From Corynebacterium oculi (GTDB taxonomy: Bacteria > Actinomycetota > Actinomycetes > Mycobacteriales > Mycobacteriaceae): a stretch of 64,000 nucleotides of DNA. This document shows, in pieces, positions 28,112 to 38,085 of the stretch. The translations under genes were made by a program, and so were the position numbers. The stretch is taken from contig NZ_LKST01000004.1 in the NCBI RefSeq assembly GCF_001412105.1, positions 328,290 through 392,289 of the forward strand, read 5' to 3'. Numbering within the stretch: the first letter of the stretch is position 1; the number at the start of each line of letters is the position of its first letter. Below the pieces are notes generated by a model that searched no databases, was not told the origin of the DNA, and worked only from the letters and a program-made list of their open reading frames with translations.

Positions 28112-29841
28112 CAGTCCTCCACCGAAGTGTCAATGGCGTGTCGGGAATCGGCAGCCTCGGTGATGATCGTATTCGCATCCTCATCCGTGAGTGCCTTCTC
28201 TGCGGCAAGCTCGGCCTCGATGCGCTCGCGGAAGGTGGCGATCTCCTTCGCCTTGGTGTCCTCGTCCCAGCCCAGCGTGGGGGCGATGAGGTCCGCCACG
28301 GCCTCGGCAGAGTCAAGGCCACGGTGGGAATATTCCATGACCACGCGCAGGCGACGACCCAGCACGTCCTCCAGGTGCAGCGCGCCCTCGTGGGTGACGG
28401 CGTACAGCACCTCGGCCTTGAGGTAGCCCTGCGCGGCGGGAACCGGCTCCAGCAGGGTGGCGTCCTCGGCGGCCGGGGCCAGCACCTCCTCGTAGAGAGA
28501 GCCGTAGCGGCCCAGGAGGTGCTCGATCTGCTTGTCGCTGAGGCCGTAGCGCGCGGCCAGGGCGGGTACCTGGTTGGCCAGGGCGTGATAGCCGTCGGCG
28601 CCCAGGATCGGGGTCTGGTCGGTGACGGATTCGGAGACCTGCTTGGGCACGTCCTGGAGGGCCAGATCCACGGCGTCCTTGCCGATCACGCGGTAGGTGG
28701 TGTATTTGCCGCCGGCCACGGAGACCAAGCCCGGCACGTTGCGGGCCACGGCGTGATTGCGCGAGAGGTTGGTGGTGGAATCCGAGCTGCCCTCCAGCAG
28801 GGGGCGCAGGCCGGAATACACGCCCACGATGTCCGAGTGGGTGATCTGGCGGCGCACGCGCTTGTTCACCTCGGTGAGGATGTAATCAATGTCCGCGCGG
28901 GTGGGGGCGGGATCGGGCTTGCTCAGCGTCTTGGCCCAGTCCGTGTCGGTGGTGCCGATGATCCAGTAGTCGCCCCACGGCATGACAAAGAGCACGGACT
29001 TTTCCGTCACGAAGGTCAGGGCGGAGTCCGCCTCCAGCACGCTCTTGGGCACCACGATGTGCACGCCCTTGGAGGCATGCACAGAGAACTTGCCCTTGGT
29101 GCCCGCCATCTTCTCGATCTCGTCGTTCCACACGCCGGTGGCGTTGATGAACACGGAGCCGCGAATGGTGGTCTCCGCGCCGGTTTCGGTGTCGCGCAGG
29201 CGGGCGGAGACCACGCGGCCGTTGATCTTATCCAGGCCGGTGACCTGGGTGGAGGTGCGCACCACGGCGCCGTACTCGGCCGCGGTGCGCAGCACCATCA
29301 TGGTGTGGCGGGCGTCGTCCACCTGGGTGTCGTAGTAGCGCACGCCGCCCACCACGGCGTCCTCGCGCAGGCCGGGGTTGCGCTTGAGCACGCTGGAGCG
29401 CGTGAGGTGCTTCTGCATGGGCACGGACTTCGCACCACCCATGAGGTCATAAAGGGTGAAGCCGCCGAACATCATCACGCGCTCCCACAGGCGGTGGGTG
29501 AGCGGGAAGATGAAGCGCAGCGGCTTGACCAGGTGCGGGGCCAGGGTGGACATGTTCAGCTCGCGCTCGCGCAGGGATTCCGCCACCAGGCGGAAGTCAA
29601 ACATCGCCAGGTAGCGCAGCCCGCCGTGGAACATCTTGGAGGAGCGCGAGGAGGTGCCGGCGGCGAAGTCGCGGGTCTCCACCACGGCCACCTTCAGGCC
29701 ACGGGTGGCGGCATCGACGGCCGCGCCCGCGCCCACGGAGCCGCCGCCGATGATGACGACGTCAAACTCCTCCTCGCCGAAGCGCTGCCAGGCGTTTTCG
29801 TAGGATTCCGGATTAAAAGTCTGCTTGCTTGTGGAAGCCAT
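28111..29841 (-). CDS. glpD: FAD-dependent glycerol-3-phosphate dehydrogenase
   Basis: 576-residue membrane-associated flavoprotein that oxidises glycerol 3-phosphate to dihydroxyacetone phosphate and passes electrons to menaquinone. The FAD motif is DVVIIGGGSVGAGAAVD (near residues 28-45), followed by SSRSSKMFHGGLRYLA and the substrate region GDYWIIGTTDTDW. A C-terminal alpha-helical domain (DAO_C) spans about 420-540. First gene of the glp operon; about 170 bases to the next gene upstream would hold its promoter. Confidence 0.95.
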   Translation of the reverse strand: MASTSKQTFNPESYENAWQRFGEEEFDVVIIGGGSVGAGAAVDAATRGLKVAVVETRDFAAGTSSRSSKMFHGGLRYLAMFDFRLVAESLRERELNMSTLAPHLVKPLRFIFPLTHRLWERVMMFGGFTLYDLMGGAKSVPMQKHLTRSSVLKRNPGLREDAVVGGVRYYDTQVDDARHTMMVLRTAAEYGAVVRTSTQVTGLDKINGRVVSARLRDTETGAETTIRGSVFINATGVWNDEIEKMAGTKGKFSVHASKGVHIVVPKSVLEADSALTFVTEKSVLFVMPWGDYWIIGTTDTDWAKTLSKPDPAPTRADIDYILTEVNKRVRRQITHSDIVGVYSGLRPLLEGSSDSTTNLSRNHAVARNVPGLVSVAGGKYTTYRVIGKDAVDLALQDVPKQVSESVTDQTPILGADGYHALANQVPALAARYGLSDKQIEHLLGRYGSLYEEVLAPAAEDATLLEPVPAAQGYLKAEVLYAVTHEGALHLEDVLGRRLRVVMEYSHRGLDSAEAVADLIAPTLGWDEDTKAKEIATFRERIEAELAAEKALTDEDANTIITEAADSRHAIDTSVED

Positions 29842-30011
29842 TGGTAGTAGCTCTACCCCTTCTCTTCACGGTTGGATAGGGCCGGTGCGGCCACTCGTCA
29901 TCGCGCACGATTTACGGCTTCACAGTAGCAAAAAGGTGCGTAAAAACGCCCTGGCAAAAATGTCCACATTATGGTTTTGACCTGCGGAGCACGGGAGATG
30001 AACGGGGGTGG

Positions 30012-31928
30012 TCACTCCCCGTCGCCGTCGCCCTGCGCGGCCGCGTCCAAAAGCGGGGTGAGCACCTCCGCCACCCCGGCTTCGTCGCTTATCGACGTCG
30101 CGCTGGCCGCCTTTTTCAGCACCTCAGAGGGGGCGTCGGCCATCGCCACGGCCTTGCCCACCGCCTCAAGCACGGGAACGTCCGAGGCTGCGGCCCCGAA
30201 GGCCACCGTCTGCGTGGGGGTAATGTGCAGGGAATCCAACGCCCGAAAAACACCTAGACCTTTATTTGTTTCGGCCGGAAGGAGATGGAATCCCCGCCCC
30301 AGGGTGGGCACCACCTCCACCCCGGAGCCAAGCTCCTTGCGCAGGTGAGAGGCGATTTTTCGCGTCGCCTTCGGCGCGACTTTCACCACGCCGATCATCT
30401 TGTGATATTCCTCACCATCGGCCTCGGTGCGCCACTGGAGAGACACATCCGGTCCCGCGTCCGCCACGGCCCGCTCCACGGCCCGCGCCTGTTCCTCGGC
30501 GAAAAAACTCCGGTGCAGAGTTTCCCCCTTGGCATCCATGACCACCGCGCCGTCATAACACACCCCCACGGTGGGCAGATCGAGCGCCGCCGCGGCGCGC
30601 CGCCACTCGTCCGGGCCGAACTCCGTGGTCAAGACGATGCTCGAACCCTGCTCCGCCGCCCGGCGCAGGGCCTGCACGTCCCGCTCGTCCATCCCCCCAT
30701 CGGTACCCAACAGGGATCCCTCGATGTTGCACACGATCGCCGCCGGAATACCGTTAAACTGCGAGGTCACCCGGTGCGGCAGCTTGCTCACGATCTGCTT
30801 GGACTGCGCCGCCAGGCGGGTGAGCGCCTCGTCCAGGCGCGAGCCCTCGTAGCGCTCCCACCCGCTGCTAGAGAGCTGGGAATACAGCATGGCGGCGTTG
30901 TTCTTGGCCTGCTCCATGGAAGCGGAGATCCGATCGCGGCCCTCCTTGGCCCCCTGGGATACCTCGGCGGCCAGCTCGTCCATGTTGTTCTTGAGCCACA
31001 CCATCATCGCGGCGCGATCCTCGTCCCCCTCCCGGGCCTGCTCTTGGGCCTGATTCTGCACCTGGGCCAGCTTTTCTTGCGCGGAATCATAGGCCTCATA
31101 GGCACCGGCAACCAGGTTACGGCTTACTTCCTTGAACTTCTCGCTCAGCGTGGTCAGATCCTCGCTGAGTTTGCGGATGCGGTAGCGTTCCTTTTCCACC
31201 GCGCTGTCTTCCCGCTGGGTCACCTCGGGGGAGGGCGCGCCGCCGCCAAAGCGCGCCGGCACCCAGAATTCATCGGCCGGGAACTCCCCGTAATCCCGCT
31301 GATACTTTTCCCACAGCCGCTCCAGCCCCTCCTGCATCTGCCCTCGCAGGGCCTCCGTGGCACGCTCGGGCGAGCCCTCCGGCTGCCACGGTTCCAGCAC
31401 CGAGAGGTAAATAGGGGTGCGGCTGCGCCCCAGGTTGCGCTTGCCCCCCTTGGTCCACAAGCGTTGGGAGCCAAAGGACACCAGGGGGATTACCGGCACC
31501 CCCGCCTCCTGGGCGATGCGCACCGCCCCCGTGCGCAGGTTCTTGATCTCAAAGCTGCGGGAGATGGTGGCCTCAGGGAAGATCCCCACGATCTGCCCCT
31601 CCGAGGCCTTCCGCACCGCCTCCTCGAAGGAGGCCGCGCCGTCGATACGGTCCACCGGGATATGTTCCATGATCCGCATGAGGGTGCCCACCCCCGGCTT
31701 ATCGAAGATGCTGGACTTGGTCATGTACCTCACCAGGCGGCGCTGGAGGTACGGAACGTAACCGCCCAGCACAAAGTCCATGTACCCGGAGTGGTTCATC
31801 ACCAACACCGCGCCCCCCTTGCGGGGCACCCGATCCTGGCCGTCCACGTGCATCTGGAGGCCCTGGGCGAACATGACAAAGCGCGCCACGCGGACGATGC
31901 CTCGATAAACCATATCCTTCAGCAACAT
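30012..31928 (-). CDS. PlsC-type acyltransferase fused to a degenerate HAD domain
   Basis: 638-residue fusion. Residues about 1-230 are a 1-acylglycerol-3-phosphate O-acyltransferase domain with catalytic NHSGYMDF (the HX4D motif), FPEATISRS and VPVIPLV. A helical, charged coiled-coil-like linker follows (about 245-390), then a HAD-like domain from about 395. In that domain motif I reads CNIEGSLLG: the nucleophile Asp is Asn401 and the second Asp is Glu403, and motif IV reads FGAAASDVPVL without the usual Asp after Gly, so hydrolase activity is unlikely. M. tuberculosis has separate HAD (Rv3813c) and acyltransferase (Rv3814c-Rv3816c) genes in the same neighbourhood. Confidence 0.85.
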   Translation of the reverse strand: MLLKDMVYRGIVRVARFVMFAQGLQMHVDGQDRVPRKGGAVLVMNHSGYMDFVLGGYVPYLQRRLVRYMTKSSIFDKPGVGTLMRIMEHIPVDRIDGAASFEEAVRKASEGQIVGIFPEATISRSFEIKNLRTGAVRIAQEAGVPVIPLVSFGSQRLWTKGGKRNLGRSRTPIYLSVLEPWQPEGSPERATEALRGQMQEGLERLWEKYQRDYGEFPADEFWVPARFGGGAPSPEVTQREDSAVEKERYRIRKLSEDLTTLSEKFKEVSRNLVAGAYEAYDSAQEKLAQVQNQAQEQAREGDEDRAAMMVWLKNNMDELAAEVSQGAKEGRDRISASMEQAKNNAAMLYSQLSSSGWERYEGSRLDEALTRLAAQSKQIVSKLPHRVTSQFNGIPAAIVCNIEGSLLGTDGGMDERDVQALRRAAEQGSSIVLTTEFGPDEWRRAAAALDLPTVGVCYDGAVVMDAKGETLHRSFFAEEQARAVERAVADAGPDVSLQWRTEADGEEYHKMIGVVKVAPKATRKIASHLRKELGSGVEVVPTLGRGFHLLPAETNKGLGVFRALDSLHITPTQTVAFGAAASDVPVLEAVGKAVAMADAPSEVLKKAASATSISDEAGVAEVLTPLLDAAAQGDGDGE

Positions 31929-31997
31929 ATCCGGGATTATAGTTCAGGGCACCCGCGTGGCGCGCGCAGTTTTCCGCCGCGTGTGCGGCTCTACTTC

Positions 31998-33119
31998 CTA
32001 GACGTTGTGGGCGTTCAGCCAGCCGATGACCTTATCCATGGCCTCCGCCTTGGCGGGCTCGTTGAACACCTCGTGCATCTGACCCTCCCAGTACACGATC
32101 TCCTTGTCCTGCGAGGCGATGCCGTTGTACCAGTCCTGGGAGAAGTAGCTGGGCACCACACCGTCCTTGGTGCCGTGCATGATGAGGGTGGGAGCGGTGA
32201 ACCGATCCGCATTCACGCCGTCATAGAAGCCGGCAAACACCATCTGCTGCACCATGCCCAGGCTGAGCGTCTTGTTCACCAGGGGATCGGTCTTGTATTG
32301 CTCCGTCACCTCGGGCTCGGAAGCCACACCGTCCGTGAACGCATTGGGGATCTGAATCTGATCGCTCAGCGGAGCCGAGGGAACATGCGCGTCCACGCGG
32401 CCGGGCAGCACCTGCTGAGCCAGCCGGGCGTTAAAGGTGGTCAGCTCCGTCATCGGCAGGCGCTCCGAGAAGGTGGGATCGAGCTCGCGCTGCTTCTGCG
32501 TGATCTCCTGCGGGGTGACCACCGGGCCGGGCTCGTTGCGCCCGGAGAGGTTGATCGGCGCGCCGCCGCCGTTGGTGATGATTCCGGCTACCTCGCCGGG
32601 GTACTTGATCCCGTAGAACTGCGCGGCCAGGGCTCCCATGGAGTGCCCAAGCATGAAGGTCTTGACGTCCGGGTGCTCCGCCTTGGCCTTCTGCGTCAGG
32701 ATGTTCATGTCATCCACGAGGTAGTGGAAGTCATCAATGTGCCCGCGCACCACGGAGTTACCCGCGTCCGCGGTCTTGCCGTGGCCACGGTGATCCAGGC
32801 GGTAGACGTTGTAGCCATCGGCCAGCAGGCGATCGGCCACGTAGTCGTACCGGCCGGAGTGCTCGGCGGCTCCGTGCACCACCACCACGTTGCCCTTGGC
32901 GTTGGGCAGCGTCTGAGACTTCCAGTACACCTGGGTGTTCTGGCCATCGTTGCTGGTGAAGAAGCCCTCGTTGACTTCAGCCTGGGGGGCGGCCGCCGCC
33001 GGGGCAGCCGGGGCGCCCATGACCTGCGCGCCGGCGAGGGCGGGGGTCAGGCCCGTCAGGGCGAGGCTCAGGGCCGAGCCTGCGGCGATCACGCGGAGGG
33101 ACATGCGCTGGGAGGTCAT
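31998..33119 (-). CDS. Secreted alpha/beta hydrolase, monoacylglycerol lipase/lysophospholipase type
   Basis: 373-residue exported Serine aminopeptidase S33/Hydrolase_4 protein. A signal peptide (about residues 1-31, ending LAGAQ) leads to VVVHGAAEHSGRYDYVADRL, LDHRGHGKT, the nucleophile elbow FMLGHSMGALAAQ, Asp in MHGTKDGVVP and the late His in WEGQMHEVFNEP. The start at 33119 is favoured by AGGA five bases upstream; an ATG at 33131 is in frame. Beside the acyltransferase and glp genes it may release fatty acids and glycerol from lipids outside the cell, an inference from family and context. Confidence 0.87.
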   Translation of the reverse strand: MTSQRMSLRVIAAGSALSLALTGLTPALAGAQVMGAPAAPAAAAPQAEVNEGFFTSNDGQNTQVYWKSQTLPNAKGNVVVVHGAAEHSGRYDYVADRLLADGYNVYRLDHRGHGKTADAGNSVVRGHIDDFHYLVDDMNILTQKAKAEHPDVKTFMLGHSMGALAAQFYGIKYPGEVAGIITNGGGAPINLSGRNEPGPVVTPQEITQKQRELDPTFSERLPMTELTTFNARLAQQVLPGRVDAHVPSAPLSDQIQIPNAFTDGVASEPEVTEQYKTDPLVNKTLSLGMVQQMVFAGFYDGVNADRFTAPTLIMHGTKDGVVPSYFSQDWYNGIASQDKEIVYWEGQMHEVFNEPAKAEAMDKVIGWLNAHNV

Positions 33120-33354
33120 GCGTTTCCTCATTTCTTCGTCTTTTTACAGAGGCCTGCAATTTGTACTGTGGCGTTGCGGTGCCGCGGCGAAGCCACAGCG
33201 CAACCACGGCACGGGACTATTTGAGCAAAAGCATAACCGCAGCCCCCTAACGGATAAATGGTACCTCCAGGAAAACCTTTTAAAAGCCCTGGCAAAGCGC
33301 CTATCACCACCCCTATCCGGGTGTATTTAAAGGCCCATTCGTTTCCAATAAAAC

Positions 33355-33386
33355 ATATATCCCCCGCCACTAAGCAGGGGATATAT
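33355..33386 (-). terminator. Terminator of serS
   Basis: Ten-base inverted repeat ATATATCCCC (33355-33364) with GGGGATATAT (33377-33386), 30 bases past the serS stop. On the minus strand the stem is followed by GTTTTATTGG, a short T-rich tail. Confidence 0.7.
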
Positions 33387-33415
33387 CTGATAAAAAGCTG
33401 GGAACTTCCTTGGAT

Positions 33416-34672
33416 CTATCGGGGTTCCAATACCTCTTTACCCACGAAGGGCCGCAGGGCCTCCGGCACCACCACGGAGCCATCGGCCTGCTGGTTATTC
33501 TCCAGGATGGCCACCAGCCACCGGGTGGTGGCCAGCGTGCCGTTGAGGGTCGCCGCCACCTGCGGCTTGCCGGTTTCATCACGGTATCGGGTGGAGAGGC
33601 GGCGGGCCTGGAAGGTCGTGCAGTTCGAGGTGGACGTCAGTTCCCGGTAGGTCTGCTGGGTGGGCACCCAGGCCTCGGTGTCGAACTTCCGCGCGGCCGA
33701 GGAGCCGAGGTCACCGCCCGCGACGTCGATAATGCGGTACGGCACCTCCACGGCGGAAAGCATCTCCCGCTCCATGCCCAGCAGCACCTGATGCTGGGCT
33801 GCGGCCTCCTCCGGCTTGCAGTACACGAACATCTCCAACTTATCGAACTGATGCACGCGCAAAATGCCCCTGGTGTCCTTGCCGTAGGAGCCCGCCTCGC
33901 GGCGGAAGCAGGAGGACCACCCGGCGTACTTGATCGGCCCCTGCGAGAGGTCAATGATCTCCTCGGAGTGGTACCCCGCCAGCGCCACCTCGGAGGTGCC
34001 CACCAGGTAGAGGTCATCGCGCTCCAGGTAATAAATCTCCTCCGCGTGCGCGCCCAAAAAGCCGGTGCCGTTCATGATCTCCGGGCGCACCAGCACCGGG
34101 GGAATCATCACCTGGAACCCGGCGTCGCGCGCCTTCTGCGCGGCGAGGATGAGCATGCCGAGCTGGAGCAGGGCGCCGTCGCCAGTGAGGTAGTAGAAGC
34201 GCGAACCGGAAACCTTCGTGCCACGCTTCATGTCAATCAAGCCCAGGGACTCGCCCAAATCCAGGTGGTCCTTGGGCTCGAAGTCAAACTCGCGCGGCTG
34301 GCCCACGTGCTCTAGCACCACGTAATCATCCTCGCCGCCGGCGGGCGCGCCCTCTACCACGTTGCCCAGCTTCATCTGAAGCTCCAGCACACGCTCCTCG
34401 GCGGATTTCTGCTCCTCTTCTGCCGCCTTCACGCGCTCCTTGAGCTCATTGGAGCCCGCCAAAAGGGCGGGGCGCTCCTCGGGGCTGGCCTGGCCGATCT
34501 TCTTGCCAAAGGCCTTCTGCTCGCTGCGCAGCTCATCGGCCCTCTGAATGGCCTGGCGGCGGGCCTCGTCAGCCGCAAGAAGGGAATCCACCAACGCGGG
34601 GTCCTCCCCGCGGGTGGTCTGCGAGGCGCGCACTGCGTCGGGATTATCGCGAAGAAACTTCAGATCAATCAC
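33416..34672 (-). CDS. serS: Seryl-tRNA synthetase
   Basis: 418-residue class II synthetase that charges serine to tRNA-Ser. The start is the GTG at 34672 ([14 protein letters not shown]), the typical SerRS N-terminus; longer in-frame extensions run into the divergent regulator. N-terminal coiled-coil arm (about 30-100), motif 2 [20 protein letters not shown], and motif 3 region [18 protein letters not shown] with the usual conserved Arg. Divergent from the GntR regulator, with an 85-base gap holding an inverted repeat. Same neighbour order as Rv3834c-Rv3835-Rv3836. Confidence 0.96.
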   Translation of the reverse strand: MIDLKFLRDNPDAVRASQTTRGEDPALVDSLLAADEARRQAIQRADELRSEQKAFGKKIGQASPEERPALLAGSNELKERVKAAEEEQKSAEERVLELQMKLGNVVEGAPAGGEDDYVVLEHVGQPREFDFEPKDHLDLGESLGLIDMKRGTKVSGSRFYYLTGDGALLQLGMLILAAQKARDAGFQVMIPPVLVRPEIMNGTGFLGAHAEEIYYLERDDLYLVGTSEVALAGYHSEEIIDLSQGPIKYAGWSSCFRREAGSYGKDTRGILRVHQFDKLEMFVYCKPEEAAAQHQVLLGMEREMLSAVEVPYRIIDVAGGDLGSSAARKFDTEAWVPTQQTYRELTSTSNCTTFQARRLSTRYRDETGKPQVAATLNGTLATTRWLVAILENNQQADGSVVVPEALRPFVGKEVLEPR

Positions 34673-34695
34673 GCGCCCCAGCCTACCGGCCGGTA

Positions 34696-34730
34696 GCTTA
34701 TCGACGGCGCGCGGCGCGGCGTCGATAAGC
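34696..34730. repeat. Inverted pair of the GCTTATCGACG motif between serS and gntR
   Basis: GCTTATCGACG at 34696-34706 and its exact complement at 34720-34730 flank 13 GC-rich bases in the divergent promoter region. It may be an operator of the adjacent GntR regulator, but five more exact copies of the same 11-mer occur elsewhere in the window, mostly inside genes, which suggests a wider role. Confidence 0.75.
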
Positions 34731-34757
34731 CACCGAGCACCCCGTAGACTCAGACCC

Positions 34758-35516
34758 ATGCCTGAGCCAGAACTTCCCCCCGGCGAGGTGCTCGGCGACA
34801 CCGCGCCCAAGCACACGCAGCTGCGGGAAATCCTGGAAGAACTCTGCACCACCCGGCTTCACCCCGGGGACATGCTGCCCAGCGAGCGCGCCATCGAGCA
34901 GGCCTACGGGGTCTCCCGCATCACCGTGCGCCGCGCGCTCGGAGACCTCGTGGCCGCCGGAAAGATCCGCCGCGAGCGCGGCAAGGGCACCTTCGTGGCC
35001 CCCAGTCCCCTAGTTTCCCGGCCCCACCTGGCCTCCTTCTCCTCGGAGATGCGCGCCCAGGACGTCACGGCCTCCTCCCGCATCCTGCTGGCGGAGCGCG
35101 GCACCCCACCCCCGGAGGTCGCCCGCTGGTTTGGCACCCCGGAGCACCAACCCCACATTCGGCTGCGTCGGCTGCGGCTGGGCAACGGCGAGCCCTACGC
35201 CATCGACGACGCCTGGTACCACGCCGGGCTCGCCCCCGACCTGCTCGAAACCGACGTGTACAACTCCGTGTACACCATCCTCGAACAGCGCTACGGCCTG
35301 CGCATTACCGACGCCACCCAAACCATCACCGCCGTGAGCGCCACCACCGGGGCCGCCGTGCTCCTCGACGTCGCCCCCAAGACCGCCCTACTGAGCATCG
35401 AACGGCAATCGCGGGCCGGGGAGGCCCACGTGGAATACTGTTCCTCCGTGTACCGCACGGACCGCTACCGCATGAAGGCCCGCGTGTCCCGTTCCCGAGA
35501 TGATTACAGTGGGTAA
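34758..35516 (+). CDS. GntR-family regulator with UTRA ligand domain
   Basis: 252-residue HutC-subfamily transcription factor. Winged helix-turn-helix at about residues 14-82 ([46 protein letters not shown]), then a UTRA domain (about 95-240) with the chorismate-lyase-like fold for small ligands. Such proteins usually sense sugar phosphates, amino sugars or amino acids; no ligand can be named. ATG at 34758. Six bases before the next gene, so it may be co-transcribed with the envelope gene at 35522. Confidence 0.88.
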   Translation: MPEPELPPGEVLGDTAPKHTQLREILEELCTTRLHPGDMLPSERAIEQAYGVSRITVRRALGDLVAAGKIRRERGKGTFVAPSPLVSRPHLASFSSEMRAQDVTASSRILLAERGTPPPEVARWFGTPEHQPHIRLRRLRLGNGEPYAIDDAWYHAGLAPDLLETDVYNSVYTILEQRYGLRITDATQTITAVSATTGAAVLLDVAPKTALLSIERQSRAGEAHVEYCSSVYRTDRYRMKARVSRSRDDYSG

Positions 35517-35521
35517 CTGTT

Positions 35522-36601
35522 ATGAGCCTCCCTAAAACCTGGCGCACCGCCCTCTCCGTGCGCATCGCCCTCGTCGGTGCGCTGACCTCCGCCGTCTGCC
35601 TCGTCTCCTTTCACTACGCCGCCGGGCACGATGACACCGCCCCCCAGGCAGCCCCCAGCACCACCAGCTCCGCACACGCCGAGGAGACCGAAGGTGCCGC
35701 CGCCAAGAAAGAAGCCCAACCCTTCACCGCCGCCCAACCCGGCGCCTGCCTGAGCTGGGACGTAGCCGAGGACGGCACCGTGAGCCACTTCCGCGAGGCC
35801 CCCTGCGAGGGCGACCACCGCTTTGAGGTCTCCGCCCGCCAAGACCTCGGCACCTACCCTTCCTCCGAGTTCGGAGACAACGCCGCCCCGCCGGACGTCA
35901 CCCGCCAGGCCCAACTGCGCTCCGAACTCTGCCACAACCCCACCCTGCGCTACCTCGACGGCCGCTTTGACCCCTCCGGGCGCTACTCCATCGCCTCCAT
36001 CCTCCCGCCCGCCGAAGCCTGGGCCGCCGGAGACCGCACCATGCTCTGCGGGCTACAATCCACCAACCCCGCCGGCACCCCGGAGATCACCCACGGCACC
36101 GTGAGTAGCCAAGATCAGGCCCGCGTCACCCAGCCGGGCCAGTGCGTATCCGTCAACGCCGCTAACTCCCTGGGAGTAGTGGACTGCGGCGAGGATCACC
36201 AGCTAGAAACCACCGCCGTGGTCAACCTCTTAGAAACCTTCCCTGAGAGCACCCCCAGCGTGGAGGACCAGGACAACCACCTCCAGGAGGTATGCACCAA
36301 GGCCGCAGAGGACTACCTGGGCGGCCCGGAAAACCTAGAAAAGACCACCCTGCAAATCTACTGGGGTAGCATCCCCGCCGAATCCTGGATCGGCGGCTCC
36401 CACAGCGTGAACTGCTCCCTGATCAGCGCCCACGGGGAAAACGGCTTCAACTCCCTGCGCGGCAGCGCCACCGGGGAGTTCACCATCAACGGGGCCCCAC
36501 CTGCCCCCGCTGCCGACGCCGGGGCCACCGAAGCGGGTGCTGCTCCGGGGGCCGAGCAGGGGGCTCCGGGTGTTCCGGGGCAGGAGGCCGCCGCCCCATG
36601 A
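35522..36601 (+). CDS. Septum-formation-domain membrane protein (Rv3835-like)
   Basis: 359-residue protein with one N-terminal membrane anchor (about 12-32), a low-complexity acidic linker, and two copies of an extracytoplasmic Cys-containing module: QPGACLSWDVAEDG with PCEGDHRFEV, and QPGQCVSVNAANS with DCGEDHQLETTA. The tail is Ala/Gly/Pro-rich. The module is annotated as a septum-formation domain in actinobacteria. Position next to serS and the small metallopeptidase is as in M. tuberculosis (Rv3835). It overlaps the next gene by four bases (ATGA). Molecular function unknown. Confidence 0.78.
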   Translation: MSLPKTWRTALSVRIALVGALTSAVCLVSFHYAAGHDDTAPQAAPSTTSSAHAEETEGAAAKKEAQPFTAAQPGACLSWDVAEDGTVSHFREAPCEGDHRFEVSARQDLGTYPSSEFGDNAAPPDVTRQAQLRSELCHNPTLRYLDGRFDPSGRYSIASILPPAEAWAAGDRTMLCGLQSTNPAGTPEITHGTVSSQDQARVTQPGQCVSVNAANSLGVVDCGEDHQLETTAVVNLLETFPESTPSVEDQDNHLQEVCTKAAEDYLGGPENLEKTTLQIYWGSIPAESWIGGSHSVNCSLISAHGENGFNSLRGSATGEFTINGAPPAPAADAGATEAGAAPGAEQGAPGVPGQEAAAP

Positions 36602-36945
36602 TCGACGTCAGCGACGAGTGCTTCGACGAACTAGTGGACTCCGCCCTCGCCAGGATACCCGACGAATTTGCCGACCGCATGCAAAACGTGGTGATCCTGG
36701 TGCGCGACTACCGCGAGGGCAACTCCAACACCCTGGGGCTCTACGAGGGGGTCTCCCTCACCCGCCGCCAGTTCACCCACACCGGACACCTACCCGACAC
36801 CATCACCCTCTACCGCGGGGCACTCATGGACTACTGCACCTCGGAGGCAGACCTGGAGGAGCAGGTGTACATCACCGTCATGCACGAGGTGGGCCACTAC
36901 TTTGGCATGAGCGAGGAACAACTGCACCGTCTGGGGTGGGGGTAA
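36598..36945 (+). CDS. Minimal zincin metallopeptidase-family protein (Rv3836-like)
   Basis: 115-residue protein with the zinc motif MHEVGHYFGMSEEQL (HExxH extended) near the C-terminus, preceded by TITLYRGALMDYC. It is the small zincin family (possibly Rv3836 orthologue) found next to serS. It starts within the stop of the septum-domain gene, pointing to translational coupling. Substrate unknown; the short length leaves room for little more than the catalytic core. Confidence 0.85.
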   Translation: MIDVSDECFDELVDSALARIPDEFADRMQNVVILVRDYREGNSNTLGLYEGVSLTRRQFTHTGHLPDTITLYRGALMDYCTSEADLEEQVYITVMHEVGHYFGMSEEQLHRLGWG

Positions 36946-36996
36946 ATCCGGGGTGCATGGGCGGCCGGTGCGCGCCACCGGGTAAATAATTAAGAC

Positions 36997-37575
36997 GTGA
37001 ACACTTTTGATTCCCTGCGCTCATGGGGCACCAACCTCCTGCGCGGCGAACAGGTTATCCTCCGCCCCGTGCAACCCACCGACACCAGCGTTCTTGCCGC
37101 CTGGTGGAATGACACCGGCGAGGCGATCCTCCAGCAAGACCGCATCGCCCCACGCCCCACCCACCACGCAGAAAGCCTCTTTGATTCCTGGAGCTCCAAC
37201 GAATCCCCCGGCGGCTTCGGCTACGCCATCGAGGATCAGCAAGAAAACCTCGTAGGCCACATCACCGCGTGGGGCCTTGGGCTTCCCGTGCGGATCGCCA
37301 CCCTCGGCATCGTCATCGGGCCCGAATACCAAGACCACGGCTACGGGCGAGACGCCATGACCGTGGCACTGCGCCTCCTCTTCGAGGAAATGGGCGCAAA
37401 CAAAGTGGAATTACGAGCCTGGGAATACAACGCCCGCGCGCTCGCGCTTTACTCCTCCCTGGGCTTCGTGGAGGAAGGCCGCCGCCGGGCGGCCACGCTC
37501 CACCGATCGAAGTTTTATGACCAGGTGGAACTGGGCATGTTGCGGGAGGAGTATGCGGCGCGTGGGGAGAGATGA
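36997..37575 (+). CDS. GNAT acetyltransferase, RimJ/RimL type
   Basis: 192-residue acetyltransferase with VILRPVQPTDTSVLAAWWND at the front and the acetyl-CoA loop EYQDHGYGRDAMTVALRLLF, followed by KVELRAWEYNARALALYSSL. This layout is typical of N-terminal or antibiotic acetyltransferases of the RimJ/RimL group. About 50 bases after the metallopeptidase gene. Acceptor unknown. Confidence 0.85.
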   Translation: MNTFDSLRSWGTNLLRGEQVILRPVQPTDTSVLAAWWNDTGEAILQQDRIAPRPTHHAESLFDSWSSNESPGGFGYAIEDQQENLVGHITAWGLGLPVRIATLGIVIGPEYQDHGYGRDAMTVALRLLFEEMGANKVELRAWEYNARALALYSSLGFVEEGRRRAATLHRSKFYDQVELGMLREEYAARGER

Positions 37576-37687
37576 TCGCGGGGTGAACTAGATGTAGTTC
37601 GAGGTTATCGAATTTTCTCGAACCTGTGGATCACAGAGAGCACCTTGGCCGCAGTCGGAGAAAGCTCAGAAGGCTCAACTTTTCACA

Positions 37688-38085
37688 TCATTGCAGAATA
37701 TCTGCACTAGGCACACCGGGATCCCCTAATTCTGCATTCAGCTCCGATAGGGACACCGTCACTACTCGCCCCGCGCGAATATCCGCTATACTTTCTGCCA
37801 CCCGGCACTCCCACTCCATCCGATCAGTTTTACGCCCTAAAGTTTCGCGGAGTACATTATTTCGGGGACATTGACAGCAGTAGCCAATGCACCCACCCGG
37901 GCGCTCACATCATCGGGTGGGTGCACCTCAAGGGCCGCTCTGAATCGCCAGGAAGGACTGCCACCCATCACCATGTAGGCAATGATGACATTGTTCACCC
38001 GCAAGATCAACTCGGCATGAAGCCATAGTGGCCCAGAATACCCGTTACTCAATACCATCTGCCCCAATCCCAACCAGACAAGCAA
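37688..38085 (-). pseudogene. Possible broken small gene of unknown function
   Basis: In the 720-base stretch 37576-38296 I see only one weak coding signal. On the minus strand, a frame from 38085 gives GSPSWRFRAALEVHPPDDVSA and stops at 37837; from about 37860 a different frame reads RETLGRKTDRMEWECRVAES and SELNAELGDPGVPSADILQ, ending at 37688. The second part, with its ESIADIRAGRV segment, has the look of a small antitoxin-like C-terminus. The two parts may be one frameshifted gene or two short ones. AT-rich, no relatives recognised. The rest of the stretch appears empty. Confidence 0.3.
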
